Source of the DNA: Pedobacter steynii
Lineage (GTDB): Bacteria > Bacteroidota > Bacteroidia > Sphingobacteriales > Sphingobacteriaceae
Length of the DNA: 64,000 bases
Reading direction: 5' to 3'
Assembly: GCF_900103665.1 (NCBI RefSeq)
Contig: NZ_FNGY01000011.1
Coordinates: 225,897-289,896 of the forward strand
Shown: positions 28,675-38,085 of the stretch, piece after piece
Position numbering within the stretch: position 1 is the first letter of the stretch
Layout of the letters: every line of letters starts with the position of its first letter
The notes under the pieces: generated by a model
Database searches by the model: none
Seen by the model: the letters and a program-made list of their open reading frames with translations, nothing else
Told to the model about the DNA's origin: nothing
Program-made: the position numbers and the translations under genes

Positions 28675-30105
28675 CTAAGGTCTGGTAGAAAAAGAAAATG
28701 CAAGTGCGGGTAACCCTGCCGGAATGTTTTTTGGCAGGAAGACTTTGATGGTGTCATTCTCTTTTACCCATTTTACATTTTCACCGGTTTGTAAAAATTT
28801 AACCTTACTTCCTTTTATAGGTGCATTACCAGTCCAGGAAATAATAGATGGTAAAGATTCGCCTTCTTTTACACAAACCAACGCATATTTCGTTTTGGCA
28901 TCTTTGCTCTGTGTAAACCAGGTATTGCCATTGTGATAATCTTTAGTGATTCTCGTTTCATAAATTGCCTTGCCATTTTTGCTGACCCAGGCTCCGATTT
29001 CTCCCAAACGGTTAACAACCTCATCGGGCATCGTACCATCTGGTTTCGGCCCTACACCAAGCAACAGACTCCCTCCTTTGGCAGTAATTTCGATCAGGGA
29101 ATGAATGACAGTTGCAGCAGACTTGTACTGATCATTTGTAACAAACCCCCAGGCACCGCCCAGTGTCATACAACTTTCCCAGGGATGATTCAGTTGTTGC
29201 TCAGGAATCCGTTGCTCAGGAGTTTGATAATTTTCATAAGGACCATGGACGGTCCGGTCTACGATTAGCAATCCAGGTTGTGCCTTACGACCCATTTCTG
29301 CAATCTTCGGCATGTCAATGTCTTGACTCCAGGCTGGGATTGCAGCTCCCCAGGCCCGCACCTCATCGTTTACTGTTTCCAATGGCCGCACCCATCCTCC
29401 GTCAAGCCAAAGGATATCAACTGAACCGTAATTGTTCATCAGTTCAGAGATCTGGTTAAAGGTCTGAGTTTTGAATTTATTCCATCTCCATGGATTCTTT
29501 TTAATGTCGTAATTATTATTACGATCTGCAGTCGCATATTTAGACCACCAATAGTATTGGGAATGCCAGTCTGGTTTAGAGAAATAAGCACCGATCATAA
29601 AGTCCTGCTTTCTAAAGGCATCAAAAACAAATTTTGCAGCGTCGGCTTTTGGATTTCCTTTAAAAGGACCATTGGAAATTTTGAAGTCACTCTCTTTTGT
29701 ATCAAACATATTGAAACCATCATGGTGTTTTGTGGTAAACACCAGATATTTCATACCTGCAGATTTACCTGCTTTTGCCCATTGATCAGGATTAAAGTTG
29801 ACCGGATTAAATTTCTCACTTAAGCCCCAATACCATTTCTTATAATCTTCATAAGCAATGGTACTGTCTCTGGAGATCCAGTCTTCCGAACATAGATTCC
29901 AGGACTCCATGATTCCGGGGACTGCATATAATCCCCAGTGGATAATCATTCCAAATTTCTGGTCTTGCCATTTTTCGAGTTTGTTCTTCACTAGAGGGTC
30001 TGAAGGCCATTCGTAGGTGCTGGATTGGCCATGTACATTGGGTTGGCCAAAAGCAGTCATTTTTAACAATAAAATGATTGCAATAAGTAAGATAGGTTTA
30101 TTCAT
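28675..30105 (-). CDS. Alpha-L-fucosidase (GH29)
   Basis: A 476-residue exported GH29 enzyme that hydrolyses terminal alpha-L-fucose from oligosaccharides. The signal peptide ends near FGQ (21). Family motifs are FGMIIHWGLY (51-60), TTKHHDGFNMFD (124-135) and DILWLDGGW (230-238), with the likely nucleophile Asp235. The acid/base residue is not conserved across GH29 and cannot be assigned by eye. It is the first gene of a two-gene operon with GH3, suggesting turnover of fucosylated glucan-type oligosaccharides such as xyloglucan fragments (inference). No SusCD pair is adjacent. Confidence 0.93.
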   Translation of the reverse strand: MNKPILLIAIILLLKMTAFGQPNVHGQSSTYEWPSDPLVKNKLEKWQDQKFGMIIHWGLYAVPGIMESWNLCSEDWISRDSTIAYEDYKKWYWGLSEKFNPVNFNPDQWAKAGKSAGMKYLVFTTKHHDGFNMFDTKESDFKISNGPFKGNPKADAAKFVFDAFRKQDFMIGAYFSKPDWHSQYYWWSKYATADRNNNYDIKKNPWRWNKFKTQTFNQISELMNNYGSVDILWLDGGWVRPLETVNDEVRAWGAAIPAWSQDIDMPKIAEMGRKAQPGLLIVDRTVHGPYENYQTPEQRIPEQQLNHPWESCMTLGGAWGFVTNDQYKSAATVIHSLIEITAKGGSLLLGVGPKPDGTMPDEVVNRLGEIGAWVSKNGKAIYETRITKDYHNGNTWFTQSKDAKTKYALVCVKEGESLPSIISWTGNAPIKGSKVKFLQTGENVKWVKENDTIKVFLPKNIPAGLPALAFSFSTRP

Positions 30106-30305
30106 TTTGTGTGGTTGTATCGGGTTTAAGATTGACTACCGGAAAATTTCGGCTTAATAACGATTGAGATATCGCATTCAGATAAACCCTTTTAGTTATT
30201 CATTACTAAGCTGTCCGGGAAACAAAAGTCCTAAGATATGTAAATTTATTATACATCTGAACAATCAAAACAGCCTCACTGAATGGATAAATTTATCCAG
30301 GTAAA

Positions 30306-30340
30306 AGAAAAGCTCCGAACAAATTGTCCGAAGCTTTTCT
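30306..30340 (-). terminator. Intrinsic terminator of leuS
   Basis: Two 17-base arms (30306-30322, 30324-30340) pair fully on the minus-strand RNA, with two G-U wobbles in place of what are mismatches on the plus strand. The asymmetry shows the hairpin serves the minus-strand leuS transcript. The second arm carries the T-rich tail GCTTTTCT. Confidence 0.7.
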
Positions 30341-30367
30341 ATATATCAAAAGGATTTGTTTTTAAGC

Positions 30368-33175
30368 TTAAATTACAATATTTACGATACGGCCTTTCAC
30401 GACAATTACTTTTTTAGGTGTTTTTCCTTCCAGATATTTTTGAACCTGCTCATCAGCCAAAACTGTTTCTTCAATTTCTTTAGGCTCCAGGGTCAGGCTT
30501 AAGTTCAGGTTTAAACGGGTTTTACCATTAACCGATATCGGATAACTAAATTCATCTTCTACCATATAAGCAGGGTTGAACTCAGGGTATTTTACGTATG
30601 ATAAGCTACCTGCCTCATGTCCCAGATTCACCCAAAGCTCTTCACAAATGTGAGGAGCATATGGCGACAACACGATCACAAGATCTTCCAATACCTGACG
30701 GTTTTTACATTTCAGGTCTGTCAGTTCATTCACTGCAATCATAAAGCTGGAAACAGAAGTATTAAAGGAGAACCTTTCCACATCATCCTGCACCTTTTTA
30801 ATGATTTTATGTAAAGCTTTCAATTCCGCTTTTGAGGGTACCGAATCGCTAACATTAAATATCCACTCTTCATTATGGAACAAACGCCAGAATTTACGAA
30901 GGAACTTAAACACACCTTCGATTCCATTGGTATTCCAAGGTTTACTCTGCTCCAATGGTCCCAGAAACATTTCATACATCCTTAAAGTATCGGCGCCATA
31001 GCTGGAGATCAACACATCTGGGTTCACTACATTAAACTTAGACTTAGACATCTTCTCTACTTCCACTCCACAAATGTATTTTCCATTTTCCAGGATAAAT
31101 TCTGCATCTGCAAATTCAGGTCTGAAAACTTTAAACTTTTCGATGTTTAAGATTTCATTCTCCACGATGTTTACATCAACATGTAGTGCTGATGTTTTAT
31201 ATTCTTTCCTCAGTCCGTAAGAAACTAAGGTATTTGTCCCTCTTCCTTCTTCGTCTACGACACGGTATACAAAATTACTCCTGCCCTGGATCATTCCCTG
31301 ATTGATCAATTTCTTGAATGGCTCCTCCTCAGTTACATGACCAAGGTCTTTCAGGAATTTATTCCAGAAACGGCTATACAACAAATGTCCGGTCGCATGT
31401 TCTGCACCACCGATATATAGATCGACATCTTTCCAGTATTCAATCGCCTCTTTAGAAGCAAAAGCAGATTTGTTTTTCGCATCCATATAACGATACCAAT
31501 ACCAGCTTGACCCTGCCCAGCCCGGCATAGTGCTCAACTCATATTCATATTGGTTATCATAACTCCAGTCTTCGGCTCTTCCCAATGGTGGTTCACCGCT
31601 TTCTGTAGGCAGGTATTTGTCAATTTCAGGAAGCATCAAAGGCAATTCCTCCTCATTGATCAGGTATGGCAATCCATCTTTAAAATATACCGGAATTGGC
31701 TCTCCCCAATAACGTTGGCGTCCAAAAATGGCATCACGCATGCGGTAATTCACTTTCGCTTTACCCACTTCCTGCTCTTCCAACCAGGCATTTAAAGTTT
31801 GTGTTGCTTCTGCATAGTTCATTCCGTTAATGAAACCAGAATTAATGTATTTACCTTCTTTCGTTGAATCCGCCTGGGTATCGATGTCTTTCTGACTATC
31901 CAGGATCTGTACGATCGGTAATTTGAAATTAGTTGCAAATAACCAGTCGCGCTGATCGCCACTAGGTACGCCCATAACGGCACCAGTTCCATATCCTGCC
32001 AATACATAATCAGCAATCCACAACTGGATTCGTTCTCCACTTACCGGATTAATCACATATGTTCCTGTGAAAGCACCAGAAACGGCTTTAACATCCGCCA
32101 TGCGGTCGAGTTCAGACTTTTTCTTTGTTTGAGCAATATAATGATTCACCTCATCCAATTGTTCAGGTGTAGTCAAACCGATTACCAGTTCGTGTTCAGG
32201 AGCAAGTACCAGGTAAGAAACGCCGAATATCGTATCTACACGGGTGGTAAAGACTTCAATATAGTCCTGACCAAGCGCAGCTATCTTTTCAGAAGGCTCA
32301 ATCTTAAAACGAACGCTGGCGCCAACACTTTTGCCAATCCAGTTACGTTGCATTTCTTTTACCGGCTCCGGCCAGTCTATTGTATTTAAGCCTTGCAGCA
32401 GACGTTCTGCATAAGCAGAAATCCTCATGCTCCATTGCATCATTTTCTTTTGCTCAACCGGATGGCCACCACGTTCTGAGTATCCGTCTTTTACCTCATC
32501 ATTTGCCAATACCGTTCCCAATGCAGGACACCAGTTGACTGTACTTTCTCTTAAATAAGTTAACCGGTATTTTAGTAACTCTTCTTGTTTTTCTTCATGG
32601 GTCATTGTTGCCCAATCCGTCGGCAGAAAAGACTTTGTATCTTCATCACAAACGGCTTTTACATCTGCACTTCCTGAAGCATTAAATTTTTCCAACAGGC
32701 TGGTAATGTCTTCTGCACGATCCGTTTCCAAGTTATACCAGGAATTGAATAGCTGCATAAAGATCCATTGTGTCCATTTATAATATTCAGGATCACTCGT
32801 GCGCACTTCCTTAGACCAGTCGAATGAGAAACCGATCTGATCTAATTGTCTTCTGTAAGTATTGATGTTTACTTCTGTGGTAAGGGCCGGATGTTGTCCT
32901 GTTTGTATCGCATATTGCTCTGCCGGCAAACCGAATGAATCGTATCCCATTGGATGCAATACATTGTATCCTTTTAGTCTTTTATACCTTGTAAAGATAT
33001 CAGAAGCAATATAACCTAGTGGGTGACCAACATGTAAACCTGCTCCGGAAGGGTAAGGAAACATATCCAGCACGTAAAACTTAGGTTTAGAAGATTGCTC
33101 TTCTGCTTTAAACGTTTGATTTTGAGCCCAAAACTCTTGCCACTTTTGTTCTATTTCTTTAAATTGATAATCCAT
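30368..33175 (-). CDS. leuS: Leucyl-tRNA synthetase
   Basis: A 935-residue class Ia aminoacyl-tRNA synthetase charging tRNA-Leu in the cytosol. The HIGH-type motif HVGH is at 48-51 (PYPSGAGLHVGH). The KMSKS loop appears as KMSKSKFNVV in the C-terminal third. The editing domain is inserted after the first half of the Rossmann fold (TTRVDTIFGVSYLVLAPEH, GTGAVMGVPSGDQRD). The length is slightly over the bacterial norm, as in other Bacteroidota. It is a single gene with its own terminator. Confidence 0.97.
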   Translation of the reverse strand: MDYQFKEIEQKWQEFWAQNQTFKAEEQSSKPKFYVLDMFPYPSGAGLHVGHPLGYIASDIFTRYKRLKGYNVLHPMGYDSFGLPAEQYAIQTGQHPALTTEVNINTYRRQLDQIGFSFDWSKEVRTSDPEYYKWTQWIFMQLFNSWYNLETDRAEDITSLLEKFNASGSADVKAVCDEDTKSFLPTDWATMTHEEKQEELLKYRLTYLRESTVNWCPALGTVLANDEVKDGYSERGGHPVEQKKMMQWSMRISAYAERLLQGLNTIDWPEPVKEMQRNWIGKSVGASVRFKIEPSEKIAALGQDYIEVFTTRVDTIFGVSYLVLAPEHELVIGLTTPEQLDEVNHYIAQTKKKSELDRMADVKAVSGAFTGTYVINPVSGERIQLWIADYVLAGYGTGAVMGVPSGDQRDWLFATNFKLPIVQILDSQKDIDTQADSTKEGKYINSGFINGMNYAEATQTLNAWLEEQEVGKAKVNYRMRDAIFGRQRYWGEPIPVYFKDGLPYLINEEELPLMLPEIDKYLPTESGEPPLGRAEDWSYDNQYEYELSTMPGWAGSSWYWYRYMDAKNKSAFASKEAIEYWKDVDLYIGGAEHATGHLLYSRFWNKFLKDLGHVTEEEPFKKLINQGMIQGRSNFVYRVVDEEGRGTNTLVSYGLRKEYKTSALHVDVNIVENEILNIEKFKVFRPEFADAEFILENGKYICGVEVEKMSKSKFNVVNPDVLISSYGADTLRMYEMFLGPLEQSKPWNTNGIEGVFKFLRKFWRLFHNEEWIFNVSDSVPSKAELKALHKIIKKVQDDVERFSFNTSVSSFMIAVNELTDLKCKNRQVLEDLVIVLSPYAPHICEELWVNLGHEAGSLSYVKYPEFNPAYMVEDEFSYPISVNGKTRLNLNLSLTLEPKEIEETVLADEQVQKYLEGKTPKKVIVVKGRIVNIVI

Positions 33176-33238
33176 TACAGCTATGCCTTATATATAGCGC
33201 GAAAATAAGGAAATAAAGGTTGGATTAGAAACCCTTTC

Positions 33239-34516
33239 TTAAATACCTAATTTACCGAACAAAAAATGGCGTGGTGATTTGTTTTCAGGAGCATTATAAA
33301 TGCTATGATGGCCCGAGATCAGGAAAGCAACCACACAGGCAATACTCACATAAACCCAACAGGAAACACCAAACAACTCAAATGCCATTATACAACAGGC
33401 AAGTGGGGTCTTTGCAGCTCCGGCAAATACTGCGACAAATCCCATTCCGGCAAGTAACCCTACTGGGAGAGGCAGAAAAACAGATAGCGCGCTCCCCAAT
33501 GTCGCACCGATAAAAAATAATGGCGTCACTTCTCCGCCTTTAAAGCCTGCCCCAAGTGTGATGGCAGTCAACAAAATTTTCAAAGCGAAATCTTCCGTTT
33601 GGGAAGCCTGACTAAAAGCGTCAACAATTACCGGAATCCCTAATCCAATATATCGATATGTTCCCAATAAAAGTACAAGGAGAAGCACGATTAAACCACC
33701 AATAAATGGTCGCACAGGTGGATAACTTAGCTTTTTGAAAGCAGTAGAAAATAAATGTGTAAGTCTGACGAATAAAATCGCAGCAATACTAAAAGCGAGT
33801 CCTGAGAGGATGCTGTAAACGATACCCAACAATGAAACTGAAGGTATGGTATTGATTTGGTAATGCGTATGCCCTACCCCCCAGACTTCCGTTACATGGG
33901 CGCCTATAAAAGCTGCCGACAAGGCTGGAAATATAGCCTTCCGGGGGATTCTACCAAGTAATAATACTTCAATCCCAAACACTGCTCCCGCCCAGGGCGT
34001 TCCAAAAACAGAAGCAAAGCCGGCACTCAGGCCTGCGATCAATAGAATGCTACGGTCGGCAGGATCCAACCCGAAAGGTTTATGCAATTGATCGGCAGTA
34101 GATGCCGCCATTTGTAAAGCCGTTCCCTCTCTGCCTGCCGATCCGCCAAATAGGTGAGTGATGATGGTACCCAATAAAACAAGCGGTGTCATTTTAAAGG
34201 GAATGACGTCTTTTGGATTATGAATCGTATCGAAGACCAGGTTATTTCCCCGCTCTACATTTTTTCCACGATGGTGATATAATAAGCCGACCAACAGTCC
34301 GGACAGGGGAAGGAAATAAAGAAGGTAAGGATGTCCTGTTCTAAAATCTGTGGCCAGGTTTAGTAAAGCCAGGAATAACGCAGAAAGCGTACCCGCAGCC
34401 ATACCAACTATCAGGCTAATAATCGTCCATTTCAGGAGATAATGCAATATTGAATTCCTATTGAGAAATCCTGATGTAGACTTCAGAAAATTTAAATCTT
34501 TATTTCTTTTTACCAT
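33239..34516 (-). CDS. CLC-family anion/proton antiporter, fluoride-exporter-like (CLC-F)
   Basis: A 425-residue CLC membrane protein with about ten hydrophobic helices and no C-terminal CBS domains. The gating glutamate is Glu130 in GSAGREGT. The canonical GxFxP selectivity segment is replaced by GFKGGEVTPLFF, with Glu329 and Thr331. A Glu-x-Thr here is characteristic of the CLC-F subclass that exports fluoride (family knowledge), so I favour a fluoride/proton antiporter over a chloride channel. I saw no fluoride riboswitch upstream. A perfect -7 box lies 42 bases upstream, overlapping the terminator tail of the preceding gene. Confidence 0.85.
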   Translation of the reverse strand: MVKRNKDLNFLKSTSGFLNRNSILHYLLKWTIISLIVGMAAGTLSALFLALLNLATDFRTGHPYLLYFLPLSGLLVGLLYHHRGKNVERGNNLVFDTIHNPKDVIPFKMTPLVLLGTIITHLFGGSAGREGTALQMAASTADQLHKPFGLDPADRSILLIAGLSAGFASVFGTPWAGAVFGIEVLLLGRIPRKAIFPALSAAFIGAHVTEVWGVGHTHYQINTIPSVSLLGIVYSILSGLAFSIAAILFVRLTHLFSTAFKKLSYPPVRPFIGGLIVLLLVLLLGTYRYIGLGIPVIVDAFSQASQTEDFALKILLTAITLGAGFKGGEVTPLFFIGATLGSALSVFLPLPVGLLAGMGFVAVFAGAAKTPLACCIMAFELFGVSCWVYVSIACVVAFLISGHHSIYNAPENKSPRHFLFGKLGI

Positions 34517-34557
34517 TGTAAAACCTGCAGCAGGAAGTAATAAATACAGGCTGATGG

Positions 34558-34565
34558 CAAATATA
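34558..34565 (-). promoter_or_regulatory. -7 element of the CLC gene
   Basis: On the minus strand TATATTTG is a perfect TAnnTTTG. It begins within the T run that follows the upstream terminator hairpin, and would give a leader of about 38 bases. Confidence 0.45.
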
Positions 34566-34610
34566 AAAAAAAGGCTGTCCTGAATGCTTTTGAAACATCA
34601 GAACAGCCTT
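34564..34610 (-). terminator. Intrinsic terminator of the small lipoprotein gene
   Basis: Two 13-base arms (34571-34583, 34598-34610) pair with one G-U wobble on the minus-strand RNA. They are followed by a run of T residues (plus-strand A run 34565-34572). It lies 12 bases past the stop at 34623. Confidence 0.8.
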
Positions 34611-34622
34611 CTTTCATTTGTT

Positions 34623-35039
34623 TTATTTGGTCAGGAAAAATTTCCTGGTTTCCGCCGGAGTAACACCATTTGACGTAGCTGTAAATTCCAGTTTATTATC
34701 TGTAAGCGTATTGATCACACAGTTGAACAATTTCCCTGAAAACGACAGGTTAATGTTTTCGAGACCAAAAACAACGTAATTCCCAAGTGCCCGCTCCTTA
34801 CCATAATTGAATTCCATCTGATCATTTTCATCTCCTCTGAACTCCAAAAAATCCCCTGCAACTCCGGTGTAAGTTGTCGGAGGTGTTCCTGTAACTGTAG
34901 TTTCTACTTTGGCAACCTGCCATCTTCCTACAATTTTCGTTTTCAATGGTGCATCCGCTCCTGTTTCTTTTTTACATCCTGTTGTAATGCCAGCAATCAT
35001 CATTAAGACCATGACAACTAAAGTAATTTGTTTTTTCAT
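34623..35039 (-). CDS. Small lipocalin-like lipoprotein, function unknown
   Basis: A 138-residue lipoprotein whose signal peptide ends in GITTGC (Cys22). The mature part begins KIVGRWQVAKVE and continues with short beta-strands (DFLEFRGDE, NLSFSGKLFNCVINTL, KLEFTAT). That is the pattern of the small lipocalin-like domains common in Bacteroidota lipoproteins. No catalytic motif is seen. It is a single gene flanked by its own terminator and by a possible promoter at 35130-35137. Confidence 0.75.
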   Translation of the reverse strand: MKKQITLVVMVLMMIAGITTGCKKETGADAPLKTKIVGRWQVAKVETTVTGTPPTTYTGVAGDFLEFRGDENDQMEFNYGKERALGNYVVFGLENINLSFSGKLFNCVINTLTDNKLEFTATSNGVTPAETRKFFLTK

Positions 35040-35348
35040 AGGTGATTTTTTAATAATTAGTTTTTGTTTTTAGTATCCCTTTTTCCTCAAATCAACCTCT
35101 GCTCCCCCCAGGATACTTGCGTTTTCACACAAAAATAACGCCCAAAATCCCTTTTTGGTACAAGAATGTTACAAAACTCTTACAGAAAGAAGATATTTTA
35201 GCGTGTCAAATTGAACTTAAAGCACCTTCAGCAAACTATTTCCAATGATAATGCGTTGTAGCTTTAAAGATTAAAAAAGCATAAAGGGCTATAAATTTAA
35301 ATTAGTTGCTTATATTTTTTTATTTTCGCAAAACATAAAAACAAATAC
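35040..35348. other. 309-base divergent intergenic region
   Basis: It lies between the lipoprotein gene (-) and ftsX (+). On the minus strand a perfect -7 box TATTTTTG occupies 35130-35137, giving an 85-base leader to the lipoprotein gene. On the plus strand TATTTTCG (35321-35328, one mismatch) is placed about 20 bases before ftsX. No small gene or RNA was recognised. Confidence 0.5.
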
Positions 35349-36227
35349 ATGGAAGAATTTGAAGTTAGCGATGCTTCTAAGAAGACAAAAACCATTTATA
35401 TTTCTACTATTTTCAGCATAGCATTGGTATTATTAATGTTGGGCATGTTGGGACTGATATTAGTACACGCTAAAAATCTTTCCAACTATGTTAAAGAAAA
35501 TATTGTGTTGAACATTATTGTCGATGAAGGCGCAAAGGAAGCAGATGTGTTGGCTTTTCAGAAAGAGCTAAATGCCACGCCTTCTATTAAAACTACACAA
35601 TATGTGAACAAAGAAATGGCAGCAAGAAACCTGACCACAGATTTGGGCGAGGACTTCGTGAACTTTCTAGGTTATAACCCCTTACTTTCAACCATCGATG
35701 TGTATTTAAAAGCGGACTATGCCAATAATAAAAGTATAGATACCCTAAAAGCTAATATCAGTAAGAACCCGGTGGTAAAAGAGGTCATTTATCAGAGTTC
35801 TTTAATTGATATGGTGAATAAGAACATCAATACCATTGGTCTGATCATTTTAGCCTTTGCAGCAATTTTATTGATCATTTCTATCGCATTGATCAACAAC
35901 ACCATTCGCCTTGCCATTTATTCGCAACGCTTCTTAATTAAGAGCATGCAGCTGGTAGGTGCTACCCGGAACTTTATCCGCAAACCTTTCATTTTACTTG
36001 CTGCTTTACATGGGCTGATCGCCGCCTTTATTGCCATCTTAATCCTTTTGGGAATCTTATATTATGCTCAAAGAGAGATTCCTGAAATCGTCATCTTAAG
36101 AAATTATACCGAATTTGGTATTGTTTTACTTGGCTTAGTCGGTGTTGGTATCTTTATTACGGCCATTAGTACTTCCTTTGCTGTCAGCAAATATTTACGT
36201 TTAAAAATTTACGACCTTTACAGATAA
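35349..36227 (+). CDS. ftsX: Cell-division ABC-type permease FtsX
   Basis: A 292-residue FtsX. A cytoplasmic N-terminus is followed by a first membrane helix (about 17-42) and a periplasmic domain (about 45-155, NIIVDEGAKEADVLAF). Three C-terminal helices complete the FtsX fold (SMQLVGATRNFIRKPF between them). With the ATPase FtsE, which is not in this window, it controls cell-wall hydrolases at the septum. Its stop overlaps the next start by one base (TAATG), so it is coupled to the DUF3098 gene and is followed by uppP. Confidence 0.93.
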   Translation: MEEFEVSDASKKTKTIYISTIFSIALVLLMLGMLGLILVHAKNLSNYVKENIVLNIIVDEGAKEADVLAFQKELNATPSIKTTQYVNKEMAARNLTTDLGEDFVNFLGYNPLLSTIDVYLKADYANNKSIDTLKANISKNPVVKEVIYQSSLIDMVNKNINTIGLIILAFAAILLIISIALINNTIRLAIYSQRFLIKSMQLVGATRNFIRKPFILLAALHGLIAAFIAILILLGILYYAQREIPEIVILRNYTEFGIVLLGLVGVGIFITAISTSFAVSKYLRLKIYDLYR

Positions 36228-36451
36228 TGATAGAGAAAAAACACACTCCTGTAAATCAGGAAAGCAAATCTGAACTTGTATTTACAAAAAAGAACTATCA
36301 ATTGCTATTGATTAGCATTGCGATTGTTGTACTTGGCTTTATTCTAATGATGGGTACAACAGATATTTATGATTTCAGAAAGACCTTATTGGCACCAATG
36401 ACCGTTCTATTTGGATTCGGCTTTGGGGTTTATGCGATTCTAAAAAAATAA
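36227..36451 (+). CDS. DUF3098 small membrane protein
   Basis: A 74-residue protein with two hydrophobic helices (about 27-43 and 56-72) joined by a short loop containing DIYDFRKT. This matches DUF3098, found after ftsX in Bacteroidota. Function is unknown; conserved linkage to ftsX and uppP suggests an envelope or division role. The start codon overlaps the ftsX stop. Confidence 0.88.
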   Translation: MIEKKHTPVNQESKSELVFTKKNYQLLLISIAIVVLGFILMMGTTDIYDFRKTLLAPMTVLFGFGFGVYAILKK

Positions 36452-36458
36452 AGCTTTA

Positions 36459-37253
36459 ATGAATTATTTACAGGCCTTTATTCTCGCAATCATTGAGGGG
36501 ATAACTGAATTTTTACCGGTCTCATCAACCGGCCACATGGTTATTGCAAGCGCAATTATGGGGATTGGAAAAGATGAGTTTGTGAAATTGTTTGAAATCG
36601 CAATTCAGCTGGGTGCAATCCTTGCTGTCGTGGTACTTTACTGGAAGAAGTTTTTTGATTTCAGTAAATGGCAATTTTATGTGAAACTGATTATCGCAGT
36701 AATTCCAGCGCTGGTTTTCGGAAAACTGTTAAATGACTTCATTGACGAAAAATTAGGCAATCCAATATTTATTGCCGTTGTTTTATTAGTAGGTGGTATT
36801 ATTTTATTATTTATTGATAAAGTATTTACAAAACCAGAAGTTCATCATGAAGCAGAAATCAGTAATATGTCTGCGTTTAAGATTGGATGTTTCCAGGTTT
36901 TAGCGGTTGTATTTCCAGGGTTAAGCAGAAGTGCGGCCACCATTATCGGGGGAATGCAACAGAAATTAAGCAGACATGCTGCGGCTGAATTTTCTTTCTT
37001 TCTGGCCGTACCCACGATGTGTGCTGCAACAGGGTATAAACTCCTTAAAGGATACCATTTGCTAAATGCAGAGAACGTTAAACTCCTTCTTTTCGGTAAC
37101 CTCATTGCCTTCATAGTTGCAATTATTGCGATCAAATCATTTATTGGATTTTTGTCTAAACATGGGTTCCGTGTTTTTGGCTGGTATAGAATAATCATAG
37201 GTGTGGTGATCCTTGCCTTATATTTTTCTGGTACCCCATTACATGTATCCTAA
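36459..37253 (+). CDS. uppP: Undecaprenyl-diphosphatase
   Basis: A 264-residue polytopic membrane enzyme (BacA/UppP) that dephosphorylates undecaprenyl diphosphate to recycle the lipid carrier for peptidoglycan and O-antigen. The first active-site motif EGITEFLPVSSTGH is at 13-26 and the second is PGLSRSAATIIGGM. It lies seven bases after the DUF3098 gene in the ftsX run. Overproduction in other bacteria gives bacitracin resistance. Confidence 0.96.
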   Translation: MNYLQAFILAIIEGITEFLPVSSTGHMVIASAIMGIGKDEFVKLFEIAIQLGAILAVVVLYWKKFFDFSKWQFYVKLIIAVIPALVFGKLLNDFIDEKLGNPIFIAVVLLVGGIILLFIDKVFTKPEVHHEAEISNMSAFKIGCFQVLAVVFPGLSRSAATIIGGMQQKLSRHAAAEFSFFLAVPTMCAATGYKLLKGYHLLNAENVKLLLFGNLIAFIVAIIAIKSFIGFLSKHGFRVFGWYRIIIGVVILALYFSGTPLHVS

Positions 37254-37330
37254 CCCCATATTACTGACATCCAAACCTTAAGTTATCTTAAATCTTACAA
37301 AGAAAACGTATTAAAAAAGCGTGTACCGAA

Positions 37331-38080
37331 ATGACAGAGAGTGAAAACATATTAAATACGAAAACCTTTCCGGACTTTAATTTTGCTGAAGGCGAATTAT
37401 TACTCATCAACAAACCCTATAAATGGACCAGTTTTGATGTAGTAGGAAAAATTAGAAACTCCCTGAAACCACTGAAACTTAAAGTTGGGCATGCAGGGAC
37501 TTTAGATCCTTTGGCTACAGGTCTTCTGATCCTCTGTACAGGTAAATTAACTAAACAAATTGATACTTTTCAAGCAGAAGAAAAAGAATATACAGGAACC
37601 ATGATCCTCGGTGCTTCAACACCTTCCTTCGATATGGAAACTGTTGTTGATCAGGAATACCCTTTGGATGGCATTACGGAAGAATCCATCTATGCTGCTA
37701 CGGCTCCTTTTACTGGTGATATCCAACAATACCCACCTGCCCATTCTGCTGTTAAGGTAAATGGAGAGCGGTTATACGTAAAAGCACGGCGTGGGGAAGA
37801 AACCGAACTACGTTTAAGGTTTGTATCCGTACCAACCTTTGAAATCACCAGGATTGCACTTCCTGAAATTGACTTCAGGATTGTTTGCAGCAAAGGAACC
37901 TATATCAGGTCATTAATTTCAGACTTTGGAAAGCACCTGAATAATGGCGCATACCTATCAAAATTAACCCGTACCCGCAGTGGAAATTTCCTTCTTGAAA
38001 ATGCATTTGAAGTAACAGATTTAGTCAGCTATCTTCGCAATAAAAGAGAATCGTCAAATCCGGCTGGACCTCAATCTTAA
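37331..38080 (+). CDS. truB: tRNA pseudouridine-55 synthase
   Basis: A 249-residue TruB that makes pseudouridine 55 in the T-loop of tRNAs. The catalytic aspartate is Asp59 in HAGTLDPLATG. The downstream motifs GTYIRSLISDFG and QYPPAHSAVKVNGERLY are conserved. It has the short C-terminus common in Bacteroidota, without a long PUA domain. It follows uppP by 77 bases and the YitT gene starts six bases later. Confidence 0.96.
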   Translation: MTESENILNTKTFPDFNFAEGELLLINKPYKWTSFDVVGKIRNSLKPLKLKVGHAGTLDPLATGLLILCTGKLTKQIDTFQAEEKEYTGTMILGASTPSFDMETVVDQEYPLDGITEESIYAATAPFTGDIQQYPPAHSAVKVNGERLYVKARRGEETELRLRFVSVPTFEITRIALPEIDFRIVCSKGTYIRSLISDFGKHLNNGAYLSKLTRTRSGNFLLENAFEVTDLVSYLRNKRESSNPAGPQS

Positions 38081-38085
38081 TTCAT

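Noticed and set aside
34517..34622. Fluoride riboswitch upstream of the CLC gene
   Set aside because: The spacer is filled by the terminator of the previous gene and a promoter box. The conserved riboswitch segments were not found.
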